From: Opitutales bacterium
GTDB taxonomy: Bacteria; Verrucomicrobiota; Verrucomicrobiia; Opitutales; Oceanipulchritudinaceae
NCBI GenBank assembly: GCA_007133065.1
Contig: SLNJ01000009.1
Span: forward strand, 1 to 64,000
DNA length: 64,000 nt
Direction: 5' to 3'
The notes under the pieces are model-generated. The model searched no databases and had not been told where the DNA came from. It saw only the letters and a list, made by a program, of their open reading frames with translations. Both the position numbers and the translations under genes were made by a program. Positions 32,578-42,700 of this stretch are shown piece by piece (the stretch's first letter is position 1; every line of letters begins with the position of its first letter).

Positions 32578-33894
32578 ATGGCGAAGCCGACCAAGATGAC
32601 GTTCTGTTCGTTCTGTGGTAAATCGCAGAACGAGGTGCGCAAGATGATCGCCGGTCCGGCCGGGGTCCATATCTGTGATTCGTGCGTGAATGTGTGCAAG
32701 ACGATCATTGATCGGGAATTGCGCGAGTCCGGCGATCAGCAGCAGCAACAATCCAGCGGACAACCGGTGAAACTGGTGAAACCGTCGGAGATCAAGAGCG
32801 GTCTGGATGAGTTCATCGTCGGCCAGGAGCAGGCCAAGCGGGTGCTCGCCGTGGCGGTTTACAACCACTACAAGCGGCTGATGGCTCAGGTCGGGGAGCA
32901 GCGCAGCCGGTTGGAGGGGAGGAGTTTTGACGATGTCGATATCGAGAAGAGCAACATCCTCCTGATCGGTCCGACGGGCAGCGGCAAGACGCTCCTTGCC
33001 CGAACTCTTGCGGACCTGCTAGAGGTCCCGTTCGCGATCGCCGACGCCACAACGCTCACTGAGGCGGGGTATGTAGGCGAGGATGTGGAGAACATCGTCC
33101 TGCGTCTCCTGCAGACCGCCGAGTACGATGTCAAGCGTGCGGAATGCGGGATTATCTATGTGGATGAGATCGATAAGATCGGACGCAAGACGGATAATGT
33201 TTCGATCACAAGGGACGTATCCGGTGAGGGAGTACAGCAGGCCCTTCTGAAGATTCTCGAAGGAACGGTCTGCAACGTTCCGCCGCAGGGCGGCCGCAAA
33301 CATCCGAACCAGGAGTATATCCAGATCAACACGCAGAACATCCTGTTCATCTGCGGGGGAGCGTTCGTCGGATTGGACAATGTGGTCCGCCGGCGCCTGG
33401 GCGCGGGCAGCATCGGTTGGGATCGCGGGCAAGAGACGACTCACCCGGACGGATTGGCCGACCGGGAGGTGTTGCAAAAGGTCGCGCCGGAGGATCTGAT
33501 TCGGTACGGATTGATCCCTGAGTTCATCGGCCGCTTGCCGGTCGTATCGGTGCTGAATGAACTGCGTACTGAAGACCTCGAGTACATCCTGCTGGAGACG
33601 CGCAACGCACTTTTCAAACAGTATGCCAAACTGTTTGCCTTGGAGGGGGTGAAGCTGAATTTCTCGAAGGACGCGGCGCACGCCATTGCCGAATGCGCTA
33701 TCGAGCTCAAGACCGGCGCGCGCGGCCTGCGATCGATCATGGAGCGGTTGATGCTCGATGTGATGTACGATGTTCCGGGACTGGAGAACGTGGACGAGGT
33801 GGTCATAAACCGCGCGGTCGTCGAGGGGCGCACGAAACCCCGCATCAAGAAGCACTCCCGCAAGGTCAAAGACCGCAAGGTCGATGCGGCGTAG
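32578..33894 (+). CDS. clpX: ATP-dependent Clp protease ATP-binding subunit ClpX
   Basis: The 438-residue unfoldase feeds ClpP. The N-terminal zinc domain has Cys10, Cys13, Cys33 and Cys36. The AAA+ module has Walker [12 protein letters not shown], the pore loop GYVGED, Walker [11 protein letters not shown] and the sensor region [12 protein letters not shown]. The ClpP-docking tripeptide, usually IGF, reads IGW at 279-281 ([10 protein letters not shown]). A Gln-rich linker (QQQQQ-like) follows the zinc domain. Start is the ATG at 32578, five bases after clpP. The stop is only three bases from the convergent purL stop. Confidence 0.97.
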   Translation: MAKPTKMTFCSFCGKSQNEVRKMIAGPAGVHICDSCVNVCKTIIDRELRESGDQQQQQSSGQPVKLVKPSEIKSGLDEFIVGQEQAKRVLAVAVYNHYKRLMAQVGEQRSRLEGRSFDDVDIEKSNILLIGPTGSGKTLLARTLADLLEVPFAIADATTLTEAGYVGEDVENIVLRLLQTAEYDVKRAECGIIYVDEIDKIGRKTDNVSITRDVSGEGVQQALLKILEGTVCNVPPQGGRKHPNQEYIQINTQNILFICGGAFVGLDNVVRRRLGAGSIGWDRGQETTHPDGLADREVLQKVAPEDLIRYGLIPEFIGRLPVVSVLNELRTEDLEYILLETRNALFKQYAKLFALEGVKLNFSKDAAHAIAECAIELKTGARGLRSIMERLMLDVMYDVPGLENVDEVVINRAVVEGRTKPRIKKHSRKVKDRKVDAA

Positions 33895-33897
33895 TTT

Positions 33898-36800
33898 TCA
33901 GCTGAAATACGCGACGCCCGAGTGAAAGATCGGCTGGTTCTTACGGCCCGGAATATTGCGTGCAAGGAGGGGACCGCTTCGTTCGGAGTGTCCCATTTTC
34001 CCGAAGATGCGGCCGTCGGGGCTGCTGATCCCTTCGATCGCGAGCGTGGACCCGTTCGGGTTGTTGTCGATGTCGTATGTGGGTACGCCTGCGTCGTCGA
34101 CGTACTGAGTGGCGACCTGGCCGTTATCGGCAAGCTCTGCGAGCACGGTATCACTTGCGATGAACCGACCCTCGCCATGGGAGACGGGGATGGTGAAACG
34201 ATCGCCCGGTTCGCATGCGCCGAGCCATGGGGATAGAACGGAGGTGACCCGCGTGTGAACGTAGCAGGAAACGTGTCGTCCGATGCGGTTGAAGCTGAGC
34301 GTGGGGGCGTTCGGATTGGGATTAAGAATGGCGCCGCCGGGAAGGAGGCCGAGTTTGACCAATGCCTGGAAGCCGTTACAGATTCCGAGAATCAGGCCGT
34401 CGCGTTCGTTCAGCAGCCGATTGATTGCGTCGCTCAATACTGGATTGCGGAACACGGCGGCAATAAACTTGGCCGAACCCTCGGGCTCGTCACCGGCGCT
34501 GAAGCCGCCCGGGAGCATCAGGATCTGGGCGTTGTCGATGCCGCGGGCAAGGGCCTCGATGGAGGCGTTGACCGCCGGGGTATCGAGATTACGCAGGACG
34601 AGCGTCTCCGGGACAGCCCCGGCGTCGGCGAAGGCACGAGTCGTGTCGTACTCGCAATTCGTGCCTGGGAATACAGGAATGAAGACACGTGGACGTGCGA
34701 CCGTTGCGCGCGGACGCACCCGGCTGCGGTGGGACACGAGAGGAATCGCCGGATCGGGTCCGTCTGTGGCCGTCTGAGTCGGAAATATCGACTCCAACGG
34801 TTCCGTCCAAGCGCGCCTCAAGCGGTCGAGCCGTAAACTGCGGCCCGCTCGCGCGACTTCGGCTTCTGTGCTTGTGTGTCCGAGGATCCGGGTTTGCGGA
34901 AATACCGCCACGAGATCGTTTCGGAGGGTTTCTGCGTAATCGGGGTCGGTCTCGACGAGAAACCCGCCGGTGCCCGGACCGCTCCCGTTGTGGTCCTCCG
35001 AGTGGTCCGGATGAAAAGAAAATCCGATGTCGTTGCCCAGCATCATGTGGGTTAACGCGACGGGGAGTCCGCCGAAGCCCAGCGGTTGGACGGCGCGGGC
35101 TGCGCCTGTTCGGATCGCTTCGTGGACCCGTTCCCAGCCTGACCGCAATGCCTGGAAGGCGGGAAGGGCATCCGGCGTTCGCGGCACCGGCAGCCAGAGG
35201 ACCGGGTCGCCTGCGATTTTGAACTCCGGAGAGACGACATGTCGCGCGCTTCCGACTCCGATCGCGAAGGCGACGAGGGTGGGGGGGACATCGCGGTCGC
35301 GAAAGGTTCCCGACATGCTGTCCTTGCCGCCGATGGCCGGTATTTCCAGACGGATTTGAGCGAGAAACGCCCCGAGCAGAGCGGCGAGCGGGAGTCCCCA
35401 TCGTTCGGGAGCATCGCCGGGTTTTGGAAAGTATTCCTGAAGGGTGAGACGAATCCGCGCCGGATCGGCGCCGGTGGCGACGAGGCGGGAGACCGCTTCG
35501 ACAACGGCGTAGACCGCGCTGTGAAAGGGGCTCCAATGGGCGAGGCGCGGGTCGTACCCGAAGCTCATAAATGTTGCAGTCTCACAGGTCTGCGAATCGG
35601 TGGGGAGCAGCGAGACCATGCTTGCCGGCGGGGTCGCGCGTCGGCTGCCTCCGAAGGGGTGCAGAACGGTTCCGGCGCCGATGGTGCTGTCGAAGCGTTC
35701 GATCAGACCCTTCTGACTGCAGTGGTTGAGTTCCCGAACCGTTGATTCCCAGGCATCGCGCCAGTCCCCATCCGCTCGGGCGATCGGATCCTGGAATGGG
35801 TTTTGGTCCGGGTCCGGCGCGCTGATACGCGCGGACGCGCGCTGTGGCACCCCATTGCTGTCGAGGAAGGGACGGGCGAGATCCACAATGGCGTCGCCCC
35901 GCCAGGTCATCGTGAGCCGGCCAGAATCCGTGACTCGCGCGACCACGGTCGCCTCGACATTCTCAAGGTCCGCCCATTGATGAAACGCCTCGACGTCCTC
36001 CGGTCGCAGAACCACCGCCATGCGCTCCTGGGATTCCGAGATTGCCAGTTCCGTTCCGTCGAGACCTTCGTATTTGCGGGGTACGGCATCGAGATCGATC
36101 TCGAGGGACGGCGCCAGTTCGCCGATCGCGACCGACACGCCGCCGGCGCCGAAGTCGTTGCAGCGGACGATGCGGCGGGAGACCTCGGGATGGCGGAAGA
36201 GGCGCTGCAGTTTGCGTTCGGTTGGAGGGTCGCCTTTCTGAACCTCGGCGCTGTTCTCGAGCGCGCCGTGGTCGTGCTCCTTGGACGACCCGGTGGCTCC
36301 GCCGATCCCGTCCCGTCCCGTGCGGCCGCCCACGAGCAGGACACGGTCCCCGGGCCTTGGGGTGCCCCGGACGACCTGGGAGCGCGGTGCGGCTCCGATG
36401 ACCGCCCCGATTTCCATGCGTTTCGCCACGAACCCCTCATCGTACAGCTCCCGCACCAAGCCGGTGGCGAGTCCGATTTGATTGCCGTAGGAACTGTATC
36501 CGCGGGCGGCTTCACGGGTGATCTTCCGTTGCGGAAGTTTTCCCGGGAGGGTCGCTTCAAACGATGTGCGCGGGTCCCCTGAACCGGTGACGCGCATAGC
36601 CTGGTAGACGTATGCCCTGCCGGAGAGCGGGTCGCGAATCGCTCCGCCGAGGCAGGTTGCGGCGCCACCGAACGGTTCGATTTCGGTCGGGTGGTTGTGG
36701 GTTTCGTTTTTGAACTGAACGAGCCATTCCTCGGTGCGTCCGTCATGTTCGACCGGAACGATGATGCTCGCGGCGTTGATCTCCTCGGATTCCTCGAGAT

Positions 36801-37671
36801 CGTCGAGTCTGCCTGAGCGGCGCAGCGCCTTCATCGCCAGCGTTGCCAGATCCATCAGGCACCTCGGACGTTCACGATCGGTGTGAACCGTTGCGCGGGT
36901 GCGCTCGTATTCCGCCCATGCTTCGTGGATCGGCGCTGTAAACGGGCCATCGGTGATATCGACTTCCTCAAGGCGGGTGAGGAAGGTGGTGTGCCGGCAG
37001 TGATCGGACCAATAGGTGTCGAGCACGCGAATCTCGGTGAGGGTTGGATCGCGCTGTTCCTGGGTGCGAAAATACTCCTGGCAGAACGCGAGGTCCGCCT
37101 CCGACATCGCCAAGCTCAAGGTGCGCCGGAGTTCCGCGAGTTCCGCCGGTTCGCGCTCCCGGAAACCCTCCAGGCGCGGGACCGGAGCACACTCGGGGCT
37201 CTCCCTGTGGAGCGTCTCCGGTTTGCCGAGTTCCACTTCGTGCGAATCCACGGTGTTGATGCAGTAGTCTTTGATGCGCGAAACCTCCGCATTGTTCAGC
37301 TCGCCGGCGAGTACGAGGACGCGTGCGTGAACCACAAGCGGGCGGGTGCGCTGGGTGAGAATCTGAATGCACTGTGCTGCCGAATCGGCGCGCTGGTCGA
37401 ATTGTCCGGGGAGGTAGGCGATGGCAAACGCCCGCTCGCCGTCCGAAAGCACGACTTCCTCATCAACCACGCAATCGAGCGCCGGCACTGAGAGTACCTG
37501 CTCGACGGCGGTTCGAAACTCCTCCGCGCTCAGGCCCTCAACGTCATAGCGTTGCAAAAGCCGGAGTCCGCTCAATCCTGGAAGATCGAGCATTTCCCGG
37601 ATGTCCTGGTACAGTTCCCGGGCCTCTACGTCGAAGCCGGGACGTTTCTCCACAAATACCCGTCGAATCAT
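33898..37671 (-). CDS. purL: phosphoribosylformylglycinamidine synthase, fused PurS-PurL-PurQ type
   Basis: The 1257-residue enzyme makes FGAM from FGAR, glutamine and ATP in purine synthesis. The first 80 residues resemble PurS (RRVFVEKRPGFDVEARELYQ). The synthetase core carries DTYWSDHCRHTTFLT, FKNETHNHPTEIEPFGGAAT, GGRTGRDGIGGATGSS and NDFGAGGVSVAIGELA. The C-terminal glutaminase domain has VFPGTNCEYDTTRA and the nucleophile Cys1098 in GICNGFQALVKLG. This is the long fused form of the TIGR01857 type rather than the separate purS/purL/purQ genes. It starts 47 bases after the beta-helix gene ends. Confidence 0.96.
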   Translation of the reverse strand: MIRRVFVEKRPGFDVEARELYQDIREMLDLPGLSGLRLLQRYDVEGLSAEEFRTAVEQVLSVPALDCVVDEEVVLSDGERAFAIAYLPGQFDQRADSAAQCIQILTQRTRPLVVHARVLVLAGELNNAEVSRIKDYCINTVDSHEVELGKPETLHRESPECAPVPRLEGFREREPAELAELRRTLSLAMSEADLAFCQEYFRTQEQRDPTLTEIRVLDTYWSDHCRHTTFLTRLEEVDITDGPFTAPIHEAWAEYERTRATVHTDRERPRCLMDLATLAMKALRRSGRLDDLEESEEINAASIIVPVEHDGRTEEWLVQFKNETHNHPTEIEPFGGAATCLGGAIRDPLSGRAYVYQAMRVTGSGDPRTSFEATLPGKLPQRKITREAARGYSSYGNQIGLATGLVRELYDEGFVAKRMEIGAVIGAAPRSQVVRGTPRPGDRVLLVGGRTGRDGIGGATGSSKEHDHGALENSAEVQKGDPPTERKLQRLFRHPEVSRRIVRCNDFGAGGVSVAIGELAPSLEIDLDAVPRKYEGLDGTELAISESQERMAVVLRPEDVEAFHQWADLENVEATVVARVTDSGRLTMTWRGDAIVDLARPFLDSNGVPQRASARISAPDPDQNPFQDPIARADGDWRDAWESTVRELNHCSQKGLIERFDSTIGAGTVLHPFGGSRRATPPASMVSLLPTDSQTCETATFMSFGYDPRLAHWSPFHSAVYAVVEAVSRLVATGADPARIRLTLQEYFPKPGDAPERWGLPLAALLGAFLAQIRLEIPAIGGKDSMSGTFRDRDVPPTLVAFAIGVGSARHVVSPEFKIAGDPVLWLPVPRTPDALPAFQALRSGWERVHEAIRTGAARAVQPLGFGGLPVALTHMMLGNDIGFSFHPDHSEDHNGSGPGTGGFLVETDPDYAETLRNDLVAVFPQTRILGHTSTEAEVARAGRSLRLDRLRRAWTEPLESIFPTQTATDGPDPAIPLVSHRSRVRPRATVARPRVFIPVFPGTNCEYDTTRAFADAGAVPETLVLRNLDTPAVNASIEALARGIDNAQILMLPGGFSAGDEPEGSAKFIAAVFRNPVLSDAINRLLNERDGLILGICNGFQALVKLGLLPGGAILNPNPNAPTLSFNRIGRHVSCYVHTRVTSVLSPWLGACEPGDRFTIPVSHGEGRFIASDTVLAELADNGQVATQYVDDAGVPTYDIDNNPNGSTLAIEGISSPDGRIFGKMGHSERSGPLLARNIPGRKNQPIFHSGVAYFS

Positions 37672-37718
37672 TTCAATTGTTTAGATGGGGATGATACGCT
37701 TCACGGACAATGCGGCGA

Positions 37719-39008
37719 TCATCGCGATCCGACCTCTGTTTTGCCGCTGCGCGTGTCGAGAATCGGTTCCCCGGGGTGCGGATCGACCGTGTTTGCGTTG
37801 CACGTTAGATTCGTGACGCCGGGATCGATGATGATAGCGTGCCGCTGCCACCGCTCTTGGTCGGAACGCGTTTCGCGAATGGTATTCCGCTCGAGCACGA
37901 TGCCGTCGGTGATGCCGTTGATATGGATGCCGCAGCTGACCAGCTCATCGGCTGGCAGCCGCCGCACGAATTCGGGCATTCCTTGTGGATCGCGGCCGTT
38001 GTTTTCGATCCGGTTGTTCTCAAAAGTGTTCCGATGGGCGCCGTTGGCTTGGGTCTTCGGGCGGATGCAGATCCCGTATTTGGCGTTGCCATGGATTCGG
38101 TTTCCGGTGATCCGGTTGTCGGTGTCCTTGTGGCCGATGCTGATTCCGCTGCGCCAGATTCCCAACCCATTGTCGTAGATCTCGTTATCGGCAAAGAGGC
38201 TGTGGTGGATTCCCCAGCAGATGTACAGGCCGTCAGATGCATTGTTGTGAATACGGCATTCACGGACGGTGCAATGGGCGCTGTGGCTACCGGGATGAAT
38301 CCCGTAGTTTCCGTTGTGGTGCGTTTCACACGCCTCTATCGTGGTGTGCAACGAGGCCTTGCCGAAGCATATGCCGTCGCCCGGGGCGTTTCGGACGATG
38401 AGATTCCGGAGCGTACACAGGCGGCTGCGATAGAGGTAGAGGCCGTGGGTGGGAATCCGCGGCATATCGGCGGGAGGCGTGACGGCGGCGTCAATCGTCA
38501 GATTCTCGACCAACGCCCGATCCGCTCGGATGCCGAGCACCATCGGAAAGGCGTTCACGGCGATCGCTCCGTTCTCGGCAAGGCGATCGGCGAGATTCAT
38601 CTCGTGGACGAAGGCGCGCCCGTCGACGATGCTCACCACGGTCAATGGATCGCTGGTGTGGCTCCACCCGCGTTCACGGTCGTGAAAGCATACCCCCATT
38701 CCGGGCTCGAAACGGTCCGGGTCGTCCGGGGAGAATCCGAACTCGCCGACGTCCACGTCGCATTTCACGGCCGCGAAAGCGAGGGTCTCCGGTCGCCGGA
38801 GGATGACCTCGCCCGTGCCCGCAAGACGGACGTCCGGGCGCAGACGGATCGTGTCCCACAGGAGGAATTCGCCGGCCTCCAGGAGCACCGTTCCGCCGCC
38901 GCGGCCGGCTACGGCGTCGATCGCCGCCTGAACGTCTGCGTTCCGCGGTGCCGGGCCGCCGGACTCGATCGTGATGCACTCCCGTTTGAACAGAGGATTG
39001 TTGTCCAT
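37719..39008 (-). CDS. right-handed parallel beta-helix repeat protein
   Basis: From the ATG giving MDNNPLFK the protein has 429 residues and no signal peptide. The start DVQAAIDAVAGRGGGTVLLE is typical of pectate-lyase-like folds (glycoside hydrolase 28/PL1-type N-caps). It then shows coils of the kind NLIVRNAPGDGICFGKASLH, CRIHNNASDGLYIC, NEIYDNGLGIWRSGISIGHK and NRIHGNAKYGICIR, each with inward Ile/Leu and Asn ladders. No catalytic triad of a known lyase stands out. It lies 47 bases before purL on the same strand. Activity and location are unknown; the longer open frame upstream gives no better signal. Confidence 0.75.
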   Translation of the reverse strand: MDNNPLFKRECITIESGGPAPRNADVQAAIDAVAGRGGGTVLLEAGEFLLWDTIRLRPDVRLAGTGEVILRRPETLAFAAVKCDVDVGEFGFSPDDPDRFEPGMGVCFHDRERGWSHTSDPLTVVSIVDGRAFVHEMNLADRLAENGAIAVNAFPMVLGIRADRALVENLTIDAAVTPPADMPRIPTHGLYLYRSRLCTLRNLIVRNAPGDGICFGKASLHTTIEACETHHNGNYGIHPGSHSAHCTVRECRIHNNASDGLYICWGIHHSLFADNEIYDNGLGIWRSGISIGHKDTDNRITGNRIHGNAKYGICIRPKTQANGAHRNTFENNRIENNGRDPQGMPEFVRRLPADELVSCGIHINGITDGIVLERNTIRETRSDQERWQRHAIIIDPGVTNLTCNANTVDPHPGEPILDTRSGKTEVGSR

Positions 39009-39133
39009 ACAGGTGTGGATCGTGAGTGAACGATTCGCCTTGTGCGAGCGATTTCTGCAACCGGTCGGGTCGCTCAATTCCCATCTCGCATCGGTGCTTG
39101 ATTTGAGACGAAAAGCGGGCATGATGCCTCACT

Positions 39134-39490
39134 ATGCCGGTCGAATTATATGAGATTCTCCATGTGCTCGGGATATTGCTGCTGTTTACCAGCTACGGTG
39201 CGCTCATCGCGCGGGCTTATTTGGGATCCGATGACGTCCGCCTTCGGAAGCTCGGGGGGGTGACGAGCGGGGTGGGGCTCTTTTTGGTGCTCCTTGGGGG
39301 CTTTGGGTTGCAAGCGAAATACCATATCGGGTTTCCGGCCTGGCTATGGGTCAAAATTGTGATCTGGATCGTGCTCGGGGCAATGCTCGTCTGGATCAAT
39401 CGCAAGCCTCAACTGGCGCTTCCCTTGTTCTGGGCGACGCTGGGCCTCGGGTTTATCGCCGTGCTCATGGTCGTCCTGAAGCCGTTCTAG
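39134..39490 (+). CDS. small four-helix membrane protein, unknown function
   Basis: The 118-residue protein is mostly hydrophobic, with four predicted membrane helices (about 5-25, 42-60, 68-85, 94-115): LHVLGILLLFTSYGALIARA, VGLFLVLLGGFGLQA, LWVKIVIWIVLGAMLVWI and LPLFWATLGLGFIAVLMVVL. Conserved-looking charged residues are few (the first His in LHVLG). It might relate to SirB2-like or small integral proteins common in Verrucomicrobia, but I do not recognise a family with confidence. It is divergent from the beta-helix gene. Confidence 0.7.
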   Translation: MPVELYEILHVLGILLLFTSYGALIARAYLGSDDVRLRKLGGVTSGVGLFLVLLGGFGLQAKYHIGFPAWLWVKIVIWIVLGAMLVWINRKPQLALPLFWATLGLGFIAVLMVVLKPF

Positions 39491-39791
39491 TCCCCTGTCT
39501 TGTGTCAGGCCGATCCTTTTCGAGCGTGCTGCGAACCGGTTTCGCATAGAGGGTGATTCCATCCCGATTGAGGAATGCGCGATCGCTGAACCCCAGCCAT
39601 GGCGGGGCATATCCGGGGCGAGAACGGGAGGCCGGTGTGTTGGGCTCGGTGTAAACGCAGTGTAAAAGGGAATGCCCTAGCGAGGGCCAGGGTATTCACC
39701 CTATTTTTTTTCTTGCGTTTCCTGGGTTTTTCGAAAGAATTGGCTGAAACATTCGGCATGCCCAGCATGTGCGAGGAGGAATTTTAAAGGT
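39491..39791. other. 301-base gap with terminator and start region of the repeat-protein gene
   Basis: No gene is supported. The left 195 bases show nothing recognisable. The intrinsic terminator at 39689-39711 follows, then 80 bases that should contain the promoter of the large repeat-protein gene; no clear -35/-10 pair stands out. A strong GAGGAGGA ribosome-binding sequence lies at 39774-39781, 10 bases before the ATG. Confidence 0.55.
39689..39711 (+). terminator. intrinsic transcription terminator
   Basis: AGGGT-ATTC-ACCCT forms a five-pair hairpin with a four-base loop, followed by A and then eight T residues. It is the only long T-run in the neighbourhood. It lies 199 bases after the small membrane protein gene and insulates the surface-protein gene at 39792 from it. 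Confidence 0.6.
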
Positions 39792-42700
39792 ATGTTAGGC
39801 AGATCGACCCATTCGGCAGCACGGCTCGGGTGCATTTTCGCACTCGCGGGGTTGTTGTTGCCCGTCTCATTCCTCACCGGTGCGGATTTTACGTGGGACG
39901 GTGGGCATCCGGGGCGAAACAGCGATCTCGACCAAAAATTCAACTGGGCGGGGAACGAGGCGCCGCCGGAAGACGGCACCGCGAATATGATCTTCAGTGG
40001 ATCGCAGAAGCTGCAGCCGAACGCGAAAGGAGAATGGAACGTCAACTCGATCCGTTTCAACAACTGGGCCGAGGCGTTCACGCTGATTGGAGACCCGTTT
40101 ACGATCCAGGCCAACAACGTCACGCACGCGATTTCCAACAACAGCGCGTTCCTGCAGACGATCAACAACGATCTGATCCTGGCCAGGAACCAGAGCTGGC
40201 GGGCGAACACCGCGAACCTGCGGTTAAACGGGGCGGTGAATACCGATAGTTTTCAGCTCACCGTGACCGGCGACGAACAGACCGAGATTACCGGTGTGGT
40301 TTCCGGAACCGGCAGCCTCCTGAAATCCGGCTCTGGAAAAGTGATTCTCTCGGGCGCGAACACGTACAGCGGAGGGACCACGGTTTCGAGCGGGCAACTT
40401 CAGGGTACGACCACCAGTCTTCAGGGGAGCATCGCAAACGACGCGTCGCTGATATTTGACCAGAGCACCGACGGCACCTACGGCGACACAATCTCGGGTA
40501 CTGGAACCGTGATCCGGCGCGGGTCGGGAGTGGTGACGTTCTCTGGAAACAGCACCTACACCGGCGAAACCGCGATCGAGGGTGGAACGCTGCGTGTCAA
40601 CGGCGGATCGGCGATTGGCGACAGCTCCCGGGTCGTCCTGTCCAACACCGCCGGAGCTATTTTTGATCTCGCCGGCGGCAGTGAGACCATCGGTTCGCTC
40701 TCTGGCGGCGGCGCCTCGGGCGGGAACGTGACACTCGGATCCGGCACGCTGACGACCGGTGGCGACGGGACGAGCACGACCTACGACGGGGTTATTTCAG
40801 GAACCGACGGGTCGCTGATCTCGGTCGGGGCGGGTACTCTGACCCTGACCGGAGCCAACACGTACAGCGGCGGCACGATGGTTTCCGCGGGCGGACTGCG
40901 GGGGACGACCACCAGCCTGCAGGGGAGCATCGCGAACAACGCCTCCCTGATTTTCGACCAAAGCAGCGACGGCACCTATTCCGGGTCGCTGTCCGGCTCC
41001 GGAACGGTAACCCGCCGCGGCAGCGGCGTTGTCACATTCTCGGGTGGTAACATTCACACCGGCGACACGATCATTGAGAGCGGGACGCTTCGCGTCAGCG
41101 GCGGTTCAGCGATCGGAGACAGCTCGCGGGTGATCCTCTCGAACGCTTCCGGAGCGATGTTTGACCTCGACGGGAGCAGCGAAACCATCGGCTCGCTCTC
41201 CGGTGGCGGTAGTGCCGGGGGCGATGTGACACTCGGAGCCGGCACGCTGACGGTCGGTTCGGATCATACCGACAGCACCTACGGAGGCATCATCTCGGGC
41301 ACCGGAGCCCTGGTTAAAACGGGCGGCGGCACGCTGACGGTGACCGGCGCGCATACGTACAGCGGCGGCACGACGGTTTCGGGCGGTGAACTCCAGGGGA
41401 CTACAACCAGCCTTCAGCAGGCGATCACCAACAACGCGATCGTCTCATTCGACCAGTCCTTCGCCGGCACCTACGCGGGGAGTATCACCGGTTCGGGTGA
41501 TTTGATCAAGCGTGGTTCGGGAACGGTGACGCTGGCGGGGAACGTGAATCTCAGCGGCGGCACGGGAGTCGGGATCAACCGTGGGAGCATCCTCCTCGGC
41601 TCCGACAACGTCATAAGCAGCAGCACAAACCTGTTCGTCGGCGACGGCGCCAGCCTGAATATGGACGGGAAATCGGTTCGGATCAACGAACTGAGCTTCG
41701 ACAATGGGATTGTTGATTTCGGGGCCGGCGACAACTTTTTTCTTTTCAACGACGCCGGAACACATGACGGCGTGTTGACGATGCAGAATTGGCAGGAGGC
41801 GTGGGCGGACAACCTGAACGGAGGGATTGCATTTGAATCCGGGGCTGGAAACGTCGGTTCCGATCTGCTGAACAGCATCTATTTCTCCGGACTCGGGTCC
41901 GGGGTGCTTGGCGATACGAACCAGAGCATCAGCGGCTATTCGGACAGCTGGAATTTCATTGTGGCCAACACGGAGCCCTTCTTCACATGGGACGGCGGCG
42001 GGAATAATAACAATTGGAGCACGGACGCGAACTGGGAAGGCGGTGTCGCGCCACCTTCCGACGACGCAACCACGCGCGTTGCATTTGACGGTGACCAACG
42101 CACGACCCCGTCCTTAAACGAGGATTTCACGATCAACGCACTGCGTTTCAACGAGAGTGCGGATGCGTTCACCCTGGATGCTGCCGGCAACCGCGAACTT
42201 ACCATGGACGGGCCGGTCCCGAGCATTATCCAGATGTCTCCGAACGACCAGGTGATCAACCTCGGTATCATCATGGGCGGTACCACGGTGATCGACACGC
42301 TCGGGGGAGGGACGCTGACCGTCAACGGGGTTGTTTCCGGCGCCGGCGGAATCAGCAAAGTGGGCGAGCACACATTGATTGTGACCGGCGACAACACCTA
42401 CTCCGGGCATACGACCGTCGCCGAGGGGGTTCTCAACATTCGTCACGGCAACGCGCTCGGCGCTGTCACCGCCGGCACCTCGGTCGAAGGGGGAGCACGA
42501 TTGGAACTTCAGGACGGAATTGCCGTGGGCGACGAAGCGCTCAACCTCGAAGGAACGCTACGCAACGTTTCCGGCTCGAACATCTACGGCGGTGCCATCG
42601 CCGGAGATGGGCTGATCGACGTGCAATCGGGGACGCTCACCCTGACAGGTTCCTCGGACAACACGTTCATCGGTGACATCTCGATCGCCGAGGGCATGCT

